DNA of 64,000 nucleotides from Anaerolineae bacterium (GCA_022820125.1 JAJEGA010000033.1:41779-105778), one strand, 5' to 3'; numbered from the stretch's first letter, positions 23,863-32,853 are shown. A program made the numbers and translations. The notes: a model not told the origin generated them from the sequence alone.

Positions 23863-25164
23863 ATGAGCATTTGCCGCAAAGCATGTATCGCGTTCGTGAT
23901 TTTGGCATTGCTGGCCAGCGCGGGCATTGCTCAAGACGACATCGTCATTGATTTCTACTTCCCGTCGGCGACCGCCAATGACGCTGAAGGCATCTTCCAG
24001 CGCTACGCCGATGCCTTTCAAGAGCGAAACGAGGGCATCACCATCAATCCGGTATTCACCGGCAGCTATACTGACACGCGCAACACAATCCTCACCGAAT
24101 TGCAGGGTGGCGGCGCCGGGCCCGATGTCGCCGTGATGCTGTCGATTGATCTCTACAGCTTCGCTGAGGAAGGTTATATCATCCCGGCGCAGGGCTTCAT
24201 TGACGCGATGGATGACGGCGGCGCCTATATTGATGACTTCTTCCCGGCGCTGATGGCAAACGGCGTCGACGAAGAGGGCAACGTCTGGTCGATTCCCTTC
24301 CAGCGCAGCACGCCGATTCTCTATTACAATGCCGAGCTGCTGGCGGAAGCCGGCTACGATTCGCCGCCAACCAATAATGCCGAGCTGGTCGAGATCGCCC
24401 AGGCGCTGACGACTGAGGATCGCGACGGCTTGCTGGTGCCAGTGGCTGGCGGCTTCCCCATCTGGATGTATCAGAGCTTCGCCATCGCCTACGGTCAAAA
24501 CATCGTCAGTGACGACCCGACCGAAGTTTACTTCAATACGCCGGAAGCGGTCGCGGCAGTAGAGTTCGTGCGCTCGCTCGGCACGGATTTGGGCGTGGGG
24601 CCGGCTGGCGGCGCCGCCTGGGGCGATACGCCAGTCGCCTTCCTGGCTGGTCAAGCGGCGATGATCTATCACACCACCGGCAACCTGAGCCGCATCCTGG
24701 ATGGCGCTGAATTTGAAGTTGGCGTTTGGTACCTGCCCAGCGGACCAGCTGGCGACGATGGCACGGGTTATGGCTCGCCCACCGGCGGCGGCAATCTCTA
24801 CATCTTTGACGACGGCAGCAAGTCGGACGCTGAACTGGACGCCATCTGGAAATGGGTGATGTTCTTGTCTTCGGCTGAGATTCAAGCGGATTGGGGCGCG
24901 ACGACTGGCTACATCGCCTCGAACGCGACCGCTTGGGAAACCGAACCGCTGGCGTCGCGCGCGATGGAATACCCGCAGTACGGCGTCGCGCGGGATCAAC
25001 TGCAATTCGCCGATAAAGAATTCTCGAGCTACGCGACCATCACAGTGCAGGGCATCATCAACAAGACGCTGGAAAGCATCCTGACCAGCGAATCGGAAGA
25101 CGCGCAGGCCGCGATGGATGTGGCGCAAGCGCAAATAGACGGCATCCTCGCCGAATACAAATAA
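23863..25164 (+). CDS. ABC transporter sugar-type substrate-binding protein
   Basis: A 433-residue exported binding protein of the MalE/UgpB family (extracellular solute-binding family 1). Residues 1-23 form the signal peptide (ILALLASAGIAQD); no lipobox Cys follows, so anchoring is not by a lipid at this site. The mature part has the typical GPDVAVMLSID and AFLAGQAAMIYHTTGNL segments of the two-lobed fold. Ligands of this family are oligosaccharides or glycerol-3-phosphate. An AGGAG is present eight bases before ATG 23863. Two cognate permeases follow. Confidence 0.9.
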   Translation: MSICRKACIAFVILALLASAGIAQDDIVIDFYFPSATANDAEGIFQRYADAFQERNEGITINPVFTGSYTDTRNTILTELQGGGAGPDVAVMLSIDLYSFAEEGYIIPAQGFIDAMDDGGAYIDDFFPALMANGVDEEGNVWSIPFQRSTPILYYNAELLAEAGYDSPPTNNAELVEIAQALTTEDRDGLLVPVAGGFPIWMYQSFAIAYGQNIVSDDPTEVYFNTPEAVAAVEFVRSLGTDLGVGPAGGAAWGDTPVAFLAGQAAMIYHTTGNLSRILDGAEFEVGVWYLPSGPAGDDGTGYGSPTGGGNLYIFDDGSKSDAELDAIWKWVMFLSSAEIQADWGATTGYIASNATAWETEPLASRAMEYPQYGVARDQLQFADKEFSSYATITVQGIINKTLESILTSESEDAQAAMDVAQAQIDGILAEYK

Positions 25165-25188
25165 GGCGGCTGTGGCTGCGCCAAGGGA

Positions 25189-25212
25189 GGGCGACTCAAC
25201 CGGTCGCCCCTT
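25189..25212. repeat. GGGCGA hairpin repeat, copy 2
   Basis: GGGCGAC and GTCGCCC flank a seven-base loop and are followed by CTT. It is related to the elements at 8673 and 63904. Lying between the binding protein and permease genes, it could lower downstream expression or shield the binding-protein mRNA 3' end, a common arrangement in importer operons. Confidence 0.5.
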
Positions 25213-25239
25213 CATGACACCGTTGGTCTTGGCCGGTCC

Positions 25240-26157
25240 ATGCGCCTAAGCACGCCGCCAAAGCCGCTCGTTGCGCGTTTGCAGCCCTATCTGCTCATCG
25301 CGCCAACGTTGATTCTGGTGTTGATGTTCAACGTTGTGCCGGCTGTCAAGACAGTGACTGACAGCCTGCACAAACCCGCTCGCGGGCTAAACGCGGCGGG
25401 CAAACCGCCGGAATTCGTGGGCGCGCAGAATTTCCACGACCTATTTGACGAGAGCCATTACCTGGGCGCGCGCTTCTTGCGCAGCTTCCGCAATACGATC
25501 GTCTTTGCGCTGGCCACGGTTGCCCTCGGCGTGCCGCTGGGCTTGCTGCTGGCGCTGCTGCTCAATCACGAGCAGCCGCTGCTCGGGGTTTGGCGCTTCG
25601 CTGTCTTTTATCCGTCGCTGCTCCCGCTGATCGGCGCCGCCAGCATCTGGTCATTCATCTTCTCCGACAGCATCGGGCTGGCAAACGCCGTCTTGCGGTC
25701 TCTGGGGCATCCTGGCTTGAATTGGCTGGGCGACCGCACCCTGGCGCTGCTTTCGGTGATCATCGTCAACATCTGGAAGCAAGCCGGCTATTTCATGATC
25801 TTCTTTCTCGCCGGCTTGCAGAACATCCCGCGCGACATCTATGAAGCGGCATCGCTGGATGGCGCCAGCGGCTGGCAGCAGTTCGCCGCGCTGACGCTGC
25901 CCCTGCTCCGCCGCACCCTGCTCTTCGTCATCGTCATTTCCTTCATATTCGCCTTCCAGACTGTTGAGCAGCTGCAAGCGCTGGGCGAAGGGGGGCCTAA
26001 CGACTCGGCGAATCTCCTGCTTTATCTGATCTTTCAGAACATCTCGGAACGGCGCAATTGGGGTTATGTCAACGCGATGACGATCGTGCTGATCGGCGTC
26101 GTTTTAACCTTCACCCTCAGCAATTTTCTGCTCTTTGAGCGCGACGAGAGCAACTGA
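25240..26157 (+). CDS. ABC importer permease, MalF/UgpA-like
   Basis: A 305-residue inner-membrane protein with six helices. The EAA loop that docks to the ATPase is clear (IYEAASLDGASGWQQFAALT, with the conserved G and downstream LP). It is the first permease of a sugar importer and pairs with the next gene, whose ATG overlaps its TGA stop (TGATG). No ATPase gene is nearby, so it probably uses a shared MsmK-like ATPase encoded elsewhere. Confidence 0.92.
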   Translation: MRLSTPPKPLVARLQPYLLIAPTLILVLMFNVVPAVKTVTDSLHKPARGLNAAGKPPEFVGAQNFHDLFDESHYLGARFLRSFRNTIVFALATVALGVPLGLLLALLLNHEQPLLGVWRFAVFYPSLLPLIGAASIWSFIFSDSIGLANAVLRSLGHPGLNWLGDRTLALLSVIIVNIWKQAGYFMIFFLAGLQNIPRDIYEAASLDGASGWQQFAALTLPLLRRTLLFVIVISFIFAFQTVEQLQALGEGGPNDSANLLLYLIFQNISERRNWGYVNAMTIVLIGVVLTFTLSNFLLFERDESN

Positions 26158-26987
26158 TGAAGCCTACTGGCGGCAGCTTGCGGCGGCTCGCGACCATAGT
26201 GAAAGCGGTCATCGCGATCGCCTTCCTCATCCCGCTGATTTTCACGCTGCTCGTCAGTGTACGGCCCGAAGCAGAGCCAGTAACCAACGGCAATATCTTT
26301 TTCGGCAGCGAGCTCACATTTGAGAATTACGAACGCGCCTTCGTCATCGCGCCCTGGAGCTTGCACTATCTGAACAGCATCATTTTCGTCGCTGGCGTCT
26401 TGCTCGTGCAACTGGTCACGGTGACTTGCGCCGCCTACGCCTTCGCGAGAATGCGCTTCTTCGGGCGCAATCCGCTGCTGATGATCATTCTCTTGCAGCT
26501 GATGATCCCGTCCGGCGTATTGCTGGTGCAGAACTTCCGCATGATCAATATCCTGGGCTTGTTCGACACGCGTATCGCGCTGATGATTCCCTATTGGGGT
26601 TCGGCATTTGGCGTGCTCCTGCTGCGCCAGACCTTTCGCGAAGTCCCCATCGAGTTGGAAGAAGCGGCGCGCATTGACGGCGCGAATCTCTTTCAGGTCA
26701 TTCGCCATGTTTATGTCACCAATGCGATCCCGGCTTATCTGGCTTTCGCGCTGGTCTCCGTCAGTTCGCATTGGAACGAATTCCTCTGGCCCTTCATCAT
26801 CACGCGCTCGCAGGAGATCAGACCACTAACCGTCGGGCTGAACAAACTCATCAAAACCACCGATCAGGGGGCCTTTTACGGGCAGTTGATGGCGGGCACG
26901 CTGATTGTCATCGCGCCGCTCGTCATGCTGTTTTTGCTTTTCCAGCGGCAATTCGTCGAGAGCTTCGCCCGCAGCGGCATTCGCTGA
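26157..26987 (+). CDS. ABC importer permease, MalG/UgpE-like
   Basis: A 276-residue six-helix partner of the preceding permease. Its EAA loop reads ELEEAARIDGANLFQVIRHV. The C-terminus (FQRQFVESFARSGIR) is that of the MalG/UgpE group. Its start overlaps the preceding stop by one base, so the two are translated in step. It ends the importer operon. Confidence 0.92.
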   Translation: MKPTGGSLRRLATIVKAVIAIAFLIPLIFTLLVSVRPEAEPVTNGNIFFGSELTFENYERAFVIAPWSLHYLNSIIFVAGVLLVQLVTVTCAAYAFARMRFFGRNPLLMIILLQLMIPSGVLLVQNFRMINILGLFDTRIALMIPYWGSAFGVLLLRQTFREVPIELEEAARIDGANLFQVIRHVYVTNAIPAYLAFALVSVSSHWNEFLWPFIITRSQEIRPLTVGLNKLIKTTDQGAFYGQLMAGTLIVIAPLVMLFLLFQRQFVESFARSGIR

Positions 26988-27018
26988 TTTCATCCTGTGG
27001 CGTGTATAAGGAGCGTAC

Positions 27019-27024
27019 TATAAT
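27019..27024 (+). promoter_or_regulatory. -10 box upstream of the glycan cluster
   Basis: This is a perfect TATAAT 34 bases before the start of the sugar dehydrogenase gene. No good -35 lies at 16-18 bases, so an activator may be needed, or the match may be chance. Confidence 0.4.
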
Positions 27025-27057
27025 CGCCGTGAACTAAGCGCGAGGCACTGGACAGCC

Positions 27058-28368
27058 ATGGGCTACAAGCAAAGTTTGCTGCGCAAGCTCGCCACCCGCG
27101 ACGCGCGGATAGCGGTGGTCGGTTTGGGCTACGTTGGGCTGCCGCTGGCGGTTGAATTCGCGGAATCGGGCTTCTGCGTTATTGGCATGGATGTCGACGC
27201 TGAGAAAGTCCGGCAGATCAACGCGGGCTTGAGTTATATTGACGATATCGCCAATGAGCGCGTCCGCGATCTGGTCAATGGCGGGAAGTTCAGCGCCACC
27301 TGCGCGTACCGAGACTTGCGGCAAGCGGACGCCATTAGCATCTGCGTGCCGACGCCACTGCGCAAAACGCGTGATCCCGACATGTCTTTCATCGTTCAAG
27401 CGGCTGAGTCGATTGCCGAGATACGGCGTCCCGGCATGCTGATCGTGCTGGAGAGCACAACATACCCCGGCACGACTGAAGAGATAATCCTGCCAACGAT
27501 CGTCGGCGAGGAGCTGGCGGTCGGCAGCGATATCTTCATCGCCTACTCGCCCGAGCGAATTGATCCCGGGAACGCGAATTATTCCGTTCGCAATACACCC
27601 AAGGTGGTCGGCGGCATTACGACCGCTTGCAGCGAGGTCGCCTTGGCGCTCTATCAAGCGGCTGTCGATCAGGTCATCACCGTGTCGTCGCCGACGGCGG
27701 CCGAAATGGTCAAATTGCTGGAGAATACCTTCCGCGCGGTAAACATCGCCCTCGTCAACGAAATGGCGCTGATGTGCGACAAGCTGGATATCGATGTCTG
27801 GGAGGTGATTCAAGCAGCCGCCAGCAAGCCATTTGGCTACATGCCCTTCTATCCGGGACCGGGCCTCGGCGGTCACTGCATACCGGTCGATCCGCATTAT
27901 CTGAGTTGGAAACTAAAGACGCTTAATTACAACGCGCGCTTCATCGAACTGGCGAGTGAAATCAATACATCAATGCCCTACTATGTCGTCGACAAAATCA
28001 CCGAAGCGCTGAACAATCAAGAGCGCGCCGTTCGCGGTTCGCGGGTGTTGATTCTGGGCGTCGCTTATAAGCGCAATGTCGATGATGTGCGCGAGAGCCC
28101 GGCGCTGGATATCATCAGCCTGCTGCGTCAACGCGGCGCCGCGGTCGGCTATCACGATCCGCATGTGCCGCAGATTCAATTGGAGAGCGACATCTGCTTG
28201 AAGTCGAAGGGTTATGACCTGCAACTGCTTCAAGAAGCCGATTGCGTGGTCATCGTCACCGATCACAGCGCCTTTGACTGGGATGAGATCTCGCGCAACA
28301 GCCGAGTGATCGTGGACACGCGTCACGTTTACCGCGGCCGCAGCAACGGAGATATCATGAGCTTGTGA
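27058..28368 (+). CDS. UDP-N-acetylhexosamine 6-dehydrogenase (WecC/WbpA-like)
   Basis: A 436-residue enzyme of the UDP-glucose/GDP-mannose dehydrogenase family, which oxidises C6 of a UDP-sugar to the uronic acid with two NAD+. The Rossmann loop VVGLGYVGLPLA is at residues 17-28. The catalytic Cys lies in GGHCIPVDPHY near residue 273. The C-terminal UDP-binding domain (LGVAYKRNVDDVRESPA) is complete. The sequence resembles WecC (UDP-ManNAc to UDP-ManNAcA) and WbpA (UDP-GlcNAc) more than UDP-glucose dehydrogenases. This fits a downstream enzyme of the WecG family, whose E. coli member uses UDP-ManNAcA. It is the first gene of the glycan cluster. Confidence 0.88.
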   Translation: MGYKQSLLRKLATRDARIAVVGLGYVGLPLAVEFAESGFCVIGMDVDAEKVRQINAGLSYIDDIANERVRDLVNGGKFSATCAYRDLRQADAISICVPTPLRKTRDPDMSFIVQAAESIAEIRRPGMLIVLESTTYPGTTEEIILPTIVGEELAVGSDIFIAYSPERIDPGNANYSVRNTPKVVGGITTACSEVALALYQAAVDQVITVSSPTAAEMVKLLENTFRAVNIALVNEMALMCDKLDIDVWEVIQAAASKPFGYMPFYPGPGLGGHCIPVDPHYLSWKLKTLNYNARFIELASEINTSMPYYVVDKITEALNNQERAVRGSRVLILGVAYKRNVDDVRESPALDIISLLRQRGAAVGYHDPHVPQIQLESDICLKSKGYDLQLLQEADCVVIVTDHSAFDWDEISRNSRVIVDTRHVYRGRSNGDIMSL

Positions 28369-28419
28369 CGCGCCCTCTCCCTGCGCAGCCGCGGCCGCCA
28401 TACCAAGAGGAAGCGCGTG

Positions 28420-29559
28420 ATGCCGCTCCAAATTGCAATTGACGCCAGCCGCGCGACCAAGGCGCAGCCAACCGGCACCGAGCGCTATGCCTTGCGGTTG
28501 ATCCAGGCGCTGATCAAAGCGAACGAAGCGCGACCGGCGCCATTCCGCTTCTCGCTGTATTTTCGCGATAGGCCACCGGCGGATCTGTTCCCGAAGTCCA
28601 AATACGTCGAGAATCATGTCATACGTTTCCCCCGGCTATGGACGCATCTGCGGCTGGCGGCGGCGCTTTGGCGCGCGAAACCTGATATCACCTTTGTGCC
28701 AGCGCATACGCTGCCCTTCTTCTTCCCCGGCGCCGGCGTCGTCACCGTTCACGATCTGGGATACAAGCGCTTCCCCGAAGCGCACTCGCCGGTCCAGCGC
28801 GCATATCTCGATATGACCACGCGATTCAGCCAACGGCGGGCGGCGCTCCTGCTGGCGGACAGCAGCGCGACCGCAGCTGACCTCAGCCGCATCTACGGGA
28901 CGCCCCCCGGCAAGATCCGCATCGTTTATCCCGGTTTTGATGGTGAACGCTTGCAGCCTTCTGCGCAAGGCATTGCCGCGGCGCGCGAGAGGCTTCAACT
29001 GCCGGCGCGTTATTTCTTATTCATTGGCACGCTTCAGCCGCGCAAGAATATCGAGCGGCTTGTTAATGCCTTCGGTCGCTGGCAGCGAGAACATGAGGAC
29101 GGCGAGACGGCGCTGGTGCTCGCCGGCGCTAAAGGCTGGCTCTTTGAAGAATCCTGGCTTCAGGGCGCCTCAAATGCGCGCGTCACGGGTTACATAGACG
29201 AAGCCGACAAAGCGGGCTTGCTCGCCGGCGCTATCGCCTTGGTCTTTCCCAGCTTGTATGAAGGTTTCGGCTTCCCGGCATTGGAAGCGATGCATTGCGG
29301 CGCGCCAGTCATCGCCAGCGCGACATCCAGCTTGCCCGAAGTGGTCGGCGATGCCGGGCTGCTTGTCGATCCCCTGAGCGTGGCCGACATCGCCGAAGCC
29401 ATGGGGCGTTGCAGCGAGAACGAAGGCTTGCGGCAAGAGCTAATCGAGCGAGGCTTTCGGCAGGCAAAGCGCTTCACCTGGGCGGCGGCGGCAGCCAAGG
29501 CGCTGGCGGCATTCGACGAGCTGAGCTCGCGCCCTGAGCGCCCGCTGCGGTCAATCTGA
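28420..29559 (+). CDS. Glycosyltransferase family 4
   Basis: A 379-residue GT-B glycosyltransferase of the GT4 family. The N-terminal domain holds GTERYALRLIQALI and VVTVHDLGYKRFPE. The C-terminal nucleotide-sugar domain has LFIGTLQPRKNIERLVNAF and the E-x7-E element in PSLYEGFGFPALEAMHCG. Members are often mannosyl- or rhamnosyltransferases of O-antigen and exopolysaccharide synthesis, working at the cytoplasmic face of the membrane. ATG 28420 is favoured by AGAGGAAG; the adjacent GTG 28417 is possible. It sits between the sugar dehydrogenase and the two-domain transferase. Confidence 0.9.
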   Translation: MPLQIAIDASRATKAQPTGTERYALRLIQALIKANEARPAPFRFSLYFRDRPPADLFPKSKYVENHVIRFPRLWTHLRLAAALWRAKPDITFVPAHTLPFFFPGAGVVTVHDLGYKRFPEAHSPVQRAYLDMTTRFSQRRAALLLADSSATAADLSRIYGTPPGKIRIVYPGFDGERLQPSAQGIAAARERLQLPARYFLFIGTLQPRKNIERLVNAFGRWQREHEDGETALVLAGAKGWLFEESWLQGASNARVTGYIDEADKAGLLAGAIALVFPSLYEGFGFPALEAMHCGAPVIASATSSLPEVVGDAGLLVDPLSVADIAEAMGRCSENEGLRQELIERGFRQAKRFTWAAAAAKALAAFDELSSRPERPLRSI

Positions 29560-29592
29560 TAAAATGTGCTTGTGCGATGAGCGGCGACTCTT

Positions 29593-31458
29593 ATGGCGAT
29601 CGAGCGTATTCTTCTGGTGCAGTTGGCGGATATCGGCGACTTGGTATTGACCACGCCGGCAATCGCCGCCCTGCGTGAGGCGATTCCTCTGGCTCGGATT
29701 GACCTGCTGGCTTCGGCGCATGCCTTGCCCATCGTGCCGGATGCTCTGGTTGATCGCCTGATCCCCTTCCAGCGAAACGGCGGCGCCGGATTTTACGCAG
29801 CGCCCAATCTGCGTACGCTGCTCGCCTTGCGCCGGAGGCAATATGACACAATCGTTTTCTTCCACCACTTTACCTTGCGCGCTGGCGTCTTCAAGTTTTG
29901 GCTGCTGGTGAAAGCAAGCGGCGCCCGGCGCATCGTCGGCTTGAAGAATCGCAACATTGGATTTCTCAGCGATTGGGTCGAGGATGAGGGCTTTGGCGCC
30001 CGGCATCAAGCGCAGTATTGGCTGAATCTGGTCGCGCTATTGGGCGCAGACAGCAGCCCCCGCCCCGCTCGCGTCAAGCGCGAGGCAATGCCAGCTCGCG
30101 CGCATGGCGCATCGGCTGTTCCAATTGTGGCGATGCACACCGGCAGCGGCGGCTACAGCCGGGCGCGGCGTTGGTCGCCCGAGGGATTCGCCGCAGTCGC
30201 TCGCGGGCTTCAGCAAGCGCATGACGCTGAAATCTTGCTGGTTGGCCAGCCCGAAGATGACGGGCGCCTGATGGAAAACCTGCTCCAAAAAAAGCCGACC
30301 AATCTCGTGGGCGCGACCACACTGCCGCAGCTCGCCGATGTTATCGCAGAAGCCGACCTCTTCATCGGCGCCGATAGCGGCGTGATGCACCTCGCCGCCG
30401 CCACCGGAACGCCGGTATTGAGCCTATTTGGTCCTAGCAATCCCGATGCCTGGCGGCCCTGGTCCCCTGGCGCTTGCGCCGTTGTGCTCAGAAGCGGCGT
30501 GGAATGCAGCCCGTGCAGCTATGTCGGCCATGGCATCGGCGCGCGCGAAGGCTGTTCGGCGCGAACTTGCATGAAGTTGCTGAGCGCGCGGCAAGTGCTG
30601 CTGGCGGCGCGGCGCTTGCTGGACACTGGCGAATCCGCCGCGGACCCAGCGCCTACGACCGCAAGCGCGTCAACCGGAGCCTCTGCCGAGCGCCGCATAA
30701 AGCTGCTCGGCGTTCCAGTCGACGCGATTAGCTACAGCGGTTGGATGCAGCGGATTGGCGAGTGGATTGCGGCGGGCGATGGCGCGCATCATGTCTGCAC
30801 GGTCAATCCTGAATTCATCATGATTGCGCAGGGCGATCCCATCTTTTTTAACATCTTGAATCGCGCGGACATCTGCGTACCGGATGGCGTCGGATTGCTT
30901 TGGGCGAGCCAGCGCTTGGGTGCGCGTTTGCCTGAGCGCGTCACCGGTTCGGATGGCGTTCCTATAATCGCGCGCCACGCAGCCGAGCAGGGCTGGAAGC
31001 TGTTCTTCCTCGGCGCGGCTGATGGCATCGCCGAGCGCGCCGCCGCAGTTCTGCGCCAACAAAACCCAAAACTTGTCGTCTCCGGCGCCTATAGCGGGAG
31101 CCCGGCCGAGGCGGAAGAAGACGAGATCGTCGACAGAATTAACGCCAGCGGCGCCGATATTCTGCTGGTCGCTTACGGCGCGCCAAAGCAAGATCTATGG
31201 ATCGCACGCAACCTGCCGCGCCTGGATGTGGCGATGGCGATGGGCATTGGCGGATCGCTCGATTTTATCGCGGGCGTCGTGCCGCGGGCGCCGCGCTGGA
31301 TGCGAGCTCGAGGGCTGGAGTGGCTGTATCGCCTGCTGCGCCAGCCATGGCGACTGCGCCGAATGCTGCGCTTGCCCCGCTTTGCGCTTGCGATTCTGCG
31401 AGAAGGCAAGCGCCCGCCGCCCGAAGCAAAAACACCGTCTGAAACCCCGCGGCGCTAA
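29593..31458 (+). CDS. Two-domain glycosyltransferase: GT9 (heptosyltransferase-like) fused to GT26 (WecG/TagA/CpsF)
   Basis: A single 621-residue open frame with two complete transferase domains. Residues 1-340 match the ADP-heptose:LPS heptosyltransferase family GT9: LVQLADIGDLVLTTPAIAAL at the N-terminus, then HTGSGGYSRARRWSPEGF, then FIGADSGVMHLAAATGTPVL. A Pro/Ala/Ser/Thr-rich linker spans about 346-367. Residues 368-605 match GT26 (WecG/TagA/CpsF): TVNPEFIMIAQGDP, then ADICVPDGVGLLWA, then GADILLVAYGAPKQDLWIAR and the C-terminal APRWMRARGLEWLYRLLRQP. WecG adds ManNAcA and TagA adds ManNAc to lipid-linked GlcNAc; GT9 enzymes add heptose or related sugars. One protein could thus make two sequential linkages. 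No frameshift was seen. Confidence 0.88.
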   Translation: MAIERILLVQLADIGDLVLTTPAIAALREAIPLARIDLLASAHALPIVPDALVDRLIPFQRNGGAGFYAAPNLRTLLALRRRQYDTIVFFHHFTLRAGVFKFWLLVKASGARRIVGLKNRNIGFLSDWVEDEGFGARHQAQYWLNLVALLGADSSPRPARVKREAMPARAHGASAVPIVAMHTGSGGYSRARRWSPEGFAAVARGLQQAHDAEILLVGQPEDDGRLMENLLQKKPTNLVGATTLPQLADVIAEADLFIGADSGVMHLAAATGTPVLSLFGPSNPDAWRPWSPGACAVVLRSGVECSPCSYVGHGIGAREGCSARTCMKLLSARQVLLAARRLLDTGESAADPAPTTASASTGASAERRIKLLGVPVDAISYSGWMQRIGEWIAAGDGAHHVCTVNPEFIMIAQGDPIFFNILNRADICVPDGVGLLWASQRLGARLPERVTGSDGVPIIARHAAEQGWKLFFLGAADGIAERAAAVLRQQNPKLVVSGAYSGSPAEAEEDEIVDRINASGADILLVAYGAPKQDLWIARNLPRLDVAMAMGIGGSLDFIAGVVPRAPRWMRARGLEWLYRLLRQPWRLRRMLRLPRFALAILREGKRPPPEAKTPSETPRR

Positions 31459-31503
31459 GGTAAACTGAGGGCAGAACCAAATGCGAGGGACCAGGTTGCG
31501 TCA

Positions 31504-32499
31504 ATGTCCGCCAAGCTAAGACCTGTCGTCGCCGGCATGGCAAACCGCAAGGTACTGGTGATCGGCGATGTAATCCTGGACGAGTACATCACCGGGCGCG
31601 TCATGCGCATGAGCCGGGAAGCGCCGGTTCCCGTTCTTGAACTCGAGTCAAAACGTTATATCGCCGGCGGCGCAGCCAATCCGGCGGCTAATATCGTTTC
31701 CTTGCGCGCGCGCGCGATACTGGCCGGTGTCGTCGGAGAAGATGCGCCGGCGGAGCATCTCCGGCAAATCCTCAGCGAGCGCGGCATCGACGCAAGCGGG
31801 ATTTTCAGCCGCGCCGGCCGCCCGACGACGGTGAAGACGCGCATTCTGGCGCAGATGGGTCAGCGCTTCCCGCAGCAAGTGACGCGCATCGATACGCTGA
31901 CTCGCCAGCCCATTGATGAGGAAACGGAAACGCAAGTCGTTGATTTCGTAAGCGCGAGGCTGGCGGATGTCGACGCCGTGCTGCTATCGCATTACCATGG
32001 CGGCTTGTTGACGCCCACCCTGGTGCGGCGAATCCGCGATCTTTGCGCGGCTTTCGGCGTCCTGCAGGCGGCGGATGTGCAAGGCGACTTCGATACCTTC
32101 AGCAAACTGGATGTCATCAAATGCAATGCCGAAGACGCGCAACGCTACCTCAATCGAGGCTTGGCTTCCAACGCGGATTTCAGCGGGGCGGCGCTGCAGC
32201 TGCATGACCGCCTGGGTATTGGCAGCGCCACTATCATCACGCGCGGCGCCGCTGGCGCTACCCTGGCGGCAAATGGAATCAGCGCGCATTGCCCGGCGCC
32301 GTCCGTAAGCGATGTCTTTGATACCGTTGGCGCCGGCGACACCGCCATCGCCACGCTCACCCTGGCGCTGGCAGCCGGGGCGGGGGCGACAGACGCGGTC
32401 ACGCTCGCCAATTTCGCCAGCGGCATCGTGGTGCGCTATGTCGGCAATTATACGCCGTCGCCGGCCGAGCTCCTGCGCAGCCTCGACGGCAGCCTATGA
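31504..32499 (+). CDS. PfkB-family kinase, D-glycero-D-manno-heptose-7-phosphate kinase-like (HldE/RfaE N-domain)
   Basis: A 331-residue sugar kinase of the ribokinase/PfkB fold. The N-terminal half follows RfaE/HldE closely (VIGDVILDEYITGRVMRMS, EAPVPVLELES, GGAANPAANI), and the C-terminal signature VFDTVGAGDTAIATLTLAL contains the catalytic Asp. It lacks the cytidylyl/adenylyltransferase domain of full-length HldE, so it equals the separate kinase HldA/RfaE1. Its likely role is to phosphorylate heptose-7-phosphate at C1 on the way to activated heptose. It directly follows the GT9-containing enzyme. Its stop overlaps that of the convergent VOC gene by six bases. Confidence 0.85.
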   Translation: MSAKLRPVVAGMANRKVLVIGDVILDEYITGRVMRMSREAPVPVLELESKRYIAGGAANPAANIVSLRARAILAGVVGEDAPAEHLRQILSERGIDASGIFSRAGRPTTVKTRILAQMGQRFPQQVTRIDTLTRQPIDEETETQVVDFVSARLADVDAVLLSHYHGGLLTPTLVRRIRDLCAAFGVLQAADVQGDFDTFSKLDVIKCNAEDAQRYLNRGLASNADFSGAALQLHDRLGIGSATIITRGAAGATLAANGISAHCPAPSVSDVFDTVGAGDTAIATLTLALAAGAGATDAVTLANFASGIVVRYVGNYTPSPAELLRSLDGSL

Positions 32500-32853
32500 G
32501 AGAAGCTCAACAAACTCGATCGTGTTGCCGTCGGGGTCAGCCAAAGATGCGACCTTCGCCCCTTTATACTCTTCAATGGGATTGATCTCGCTACCGTGAT
32601 TCGCCAAGCCCTTCGCCATCACCGCCTCAATATCCGGCGCCTGAAAGCGGAATTGCTGGCGATTCTGTTCGGCGACGACGCCAGCGATCGCGTTCGGGCA
32701 GAAGGTCAGATTCATGCCGCAAAGCATGCCAGCATAAAACTGCTCATCCCCAATATGCACGGTTGGCTTCAGCCCCGCGTTGAAGACAGCATTGTAGAAT
32801 TTCACCATCTTTTTCATGTTGATAGCGGCTACAGTAAGCCCAACCATTTGCAT
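32494..32853 (-). CDS. VOC family (glyoxalase/bleomycin-resistance-like) protein
   Basis: A 119-residue protein of the vicinal oxygen chelate fold: a beta-alpha-beta-beta-beta module starting with VGLTVAAINMKKMVKFYNAV, and a C-terminal ASLADPDGNTIEFVELL that matches the usual DPDGN-x-IEL ending. Metal ligands are only partly recognisable, so it could be an enzyme or a binding protein. ATG 32853 has GGGAG eight bases upstream. It is convergent with the heptose kinase gene and divergent from the alkyltransferase-like gene. Confidence 0.8.
   Translation of the reverse strand: MQMVGLTVAAINMKKMVKFYNAVFNAGLKPTVHIGDEQFYAGMLCGMNLTFCPNAIAGVVAEQNRQQFRFQAPDIEAVMAKGLANHGSEINPIEEYKGAKVASLADPDGNTIEFVELLS

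Noticed and set aside
23668..25215. 515-codon open frame on the minus strand opposite the binding protein gene
   Set aside because: It is the shadow of a high-GC gene read backwards; the plus strand gives a clear binding protein with signal peptide and ribosome site, while the minus frame shows no family and an Arg/His/Gln-rich composition.
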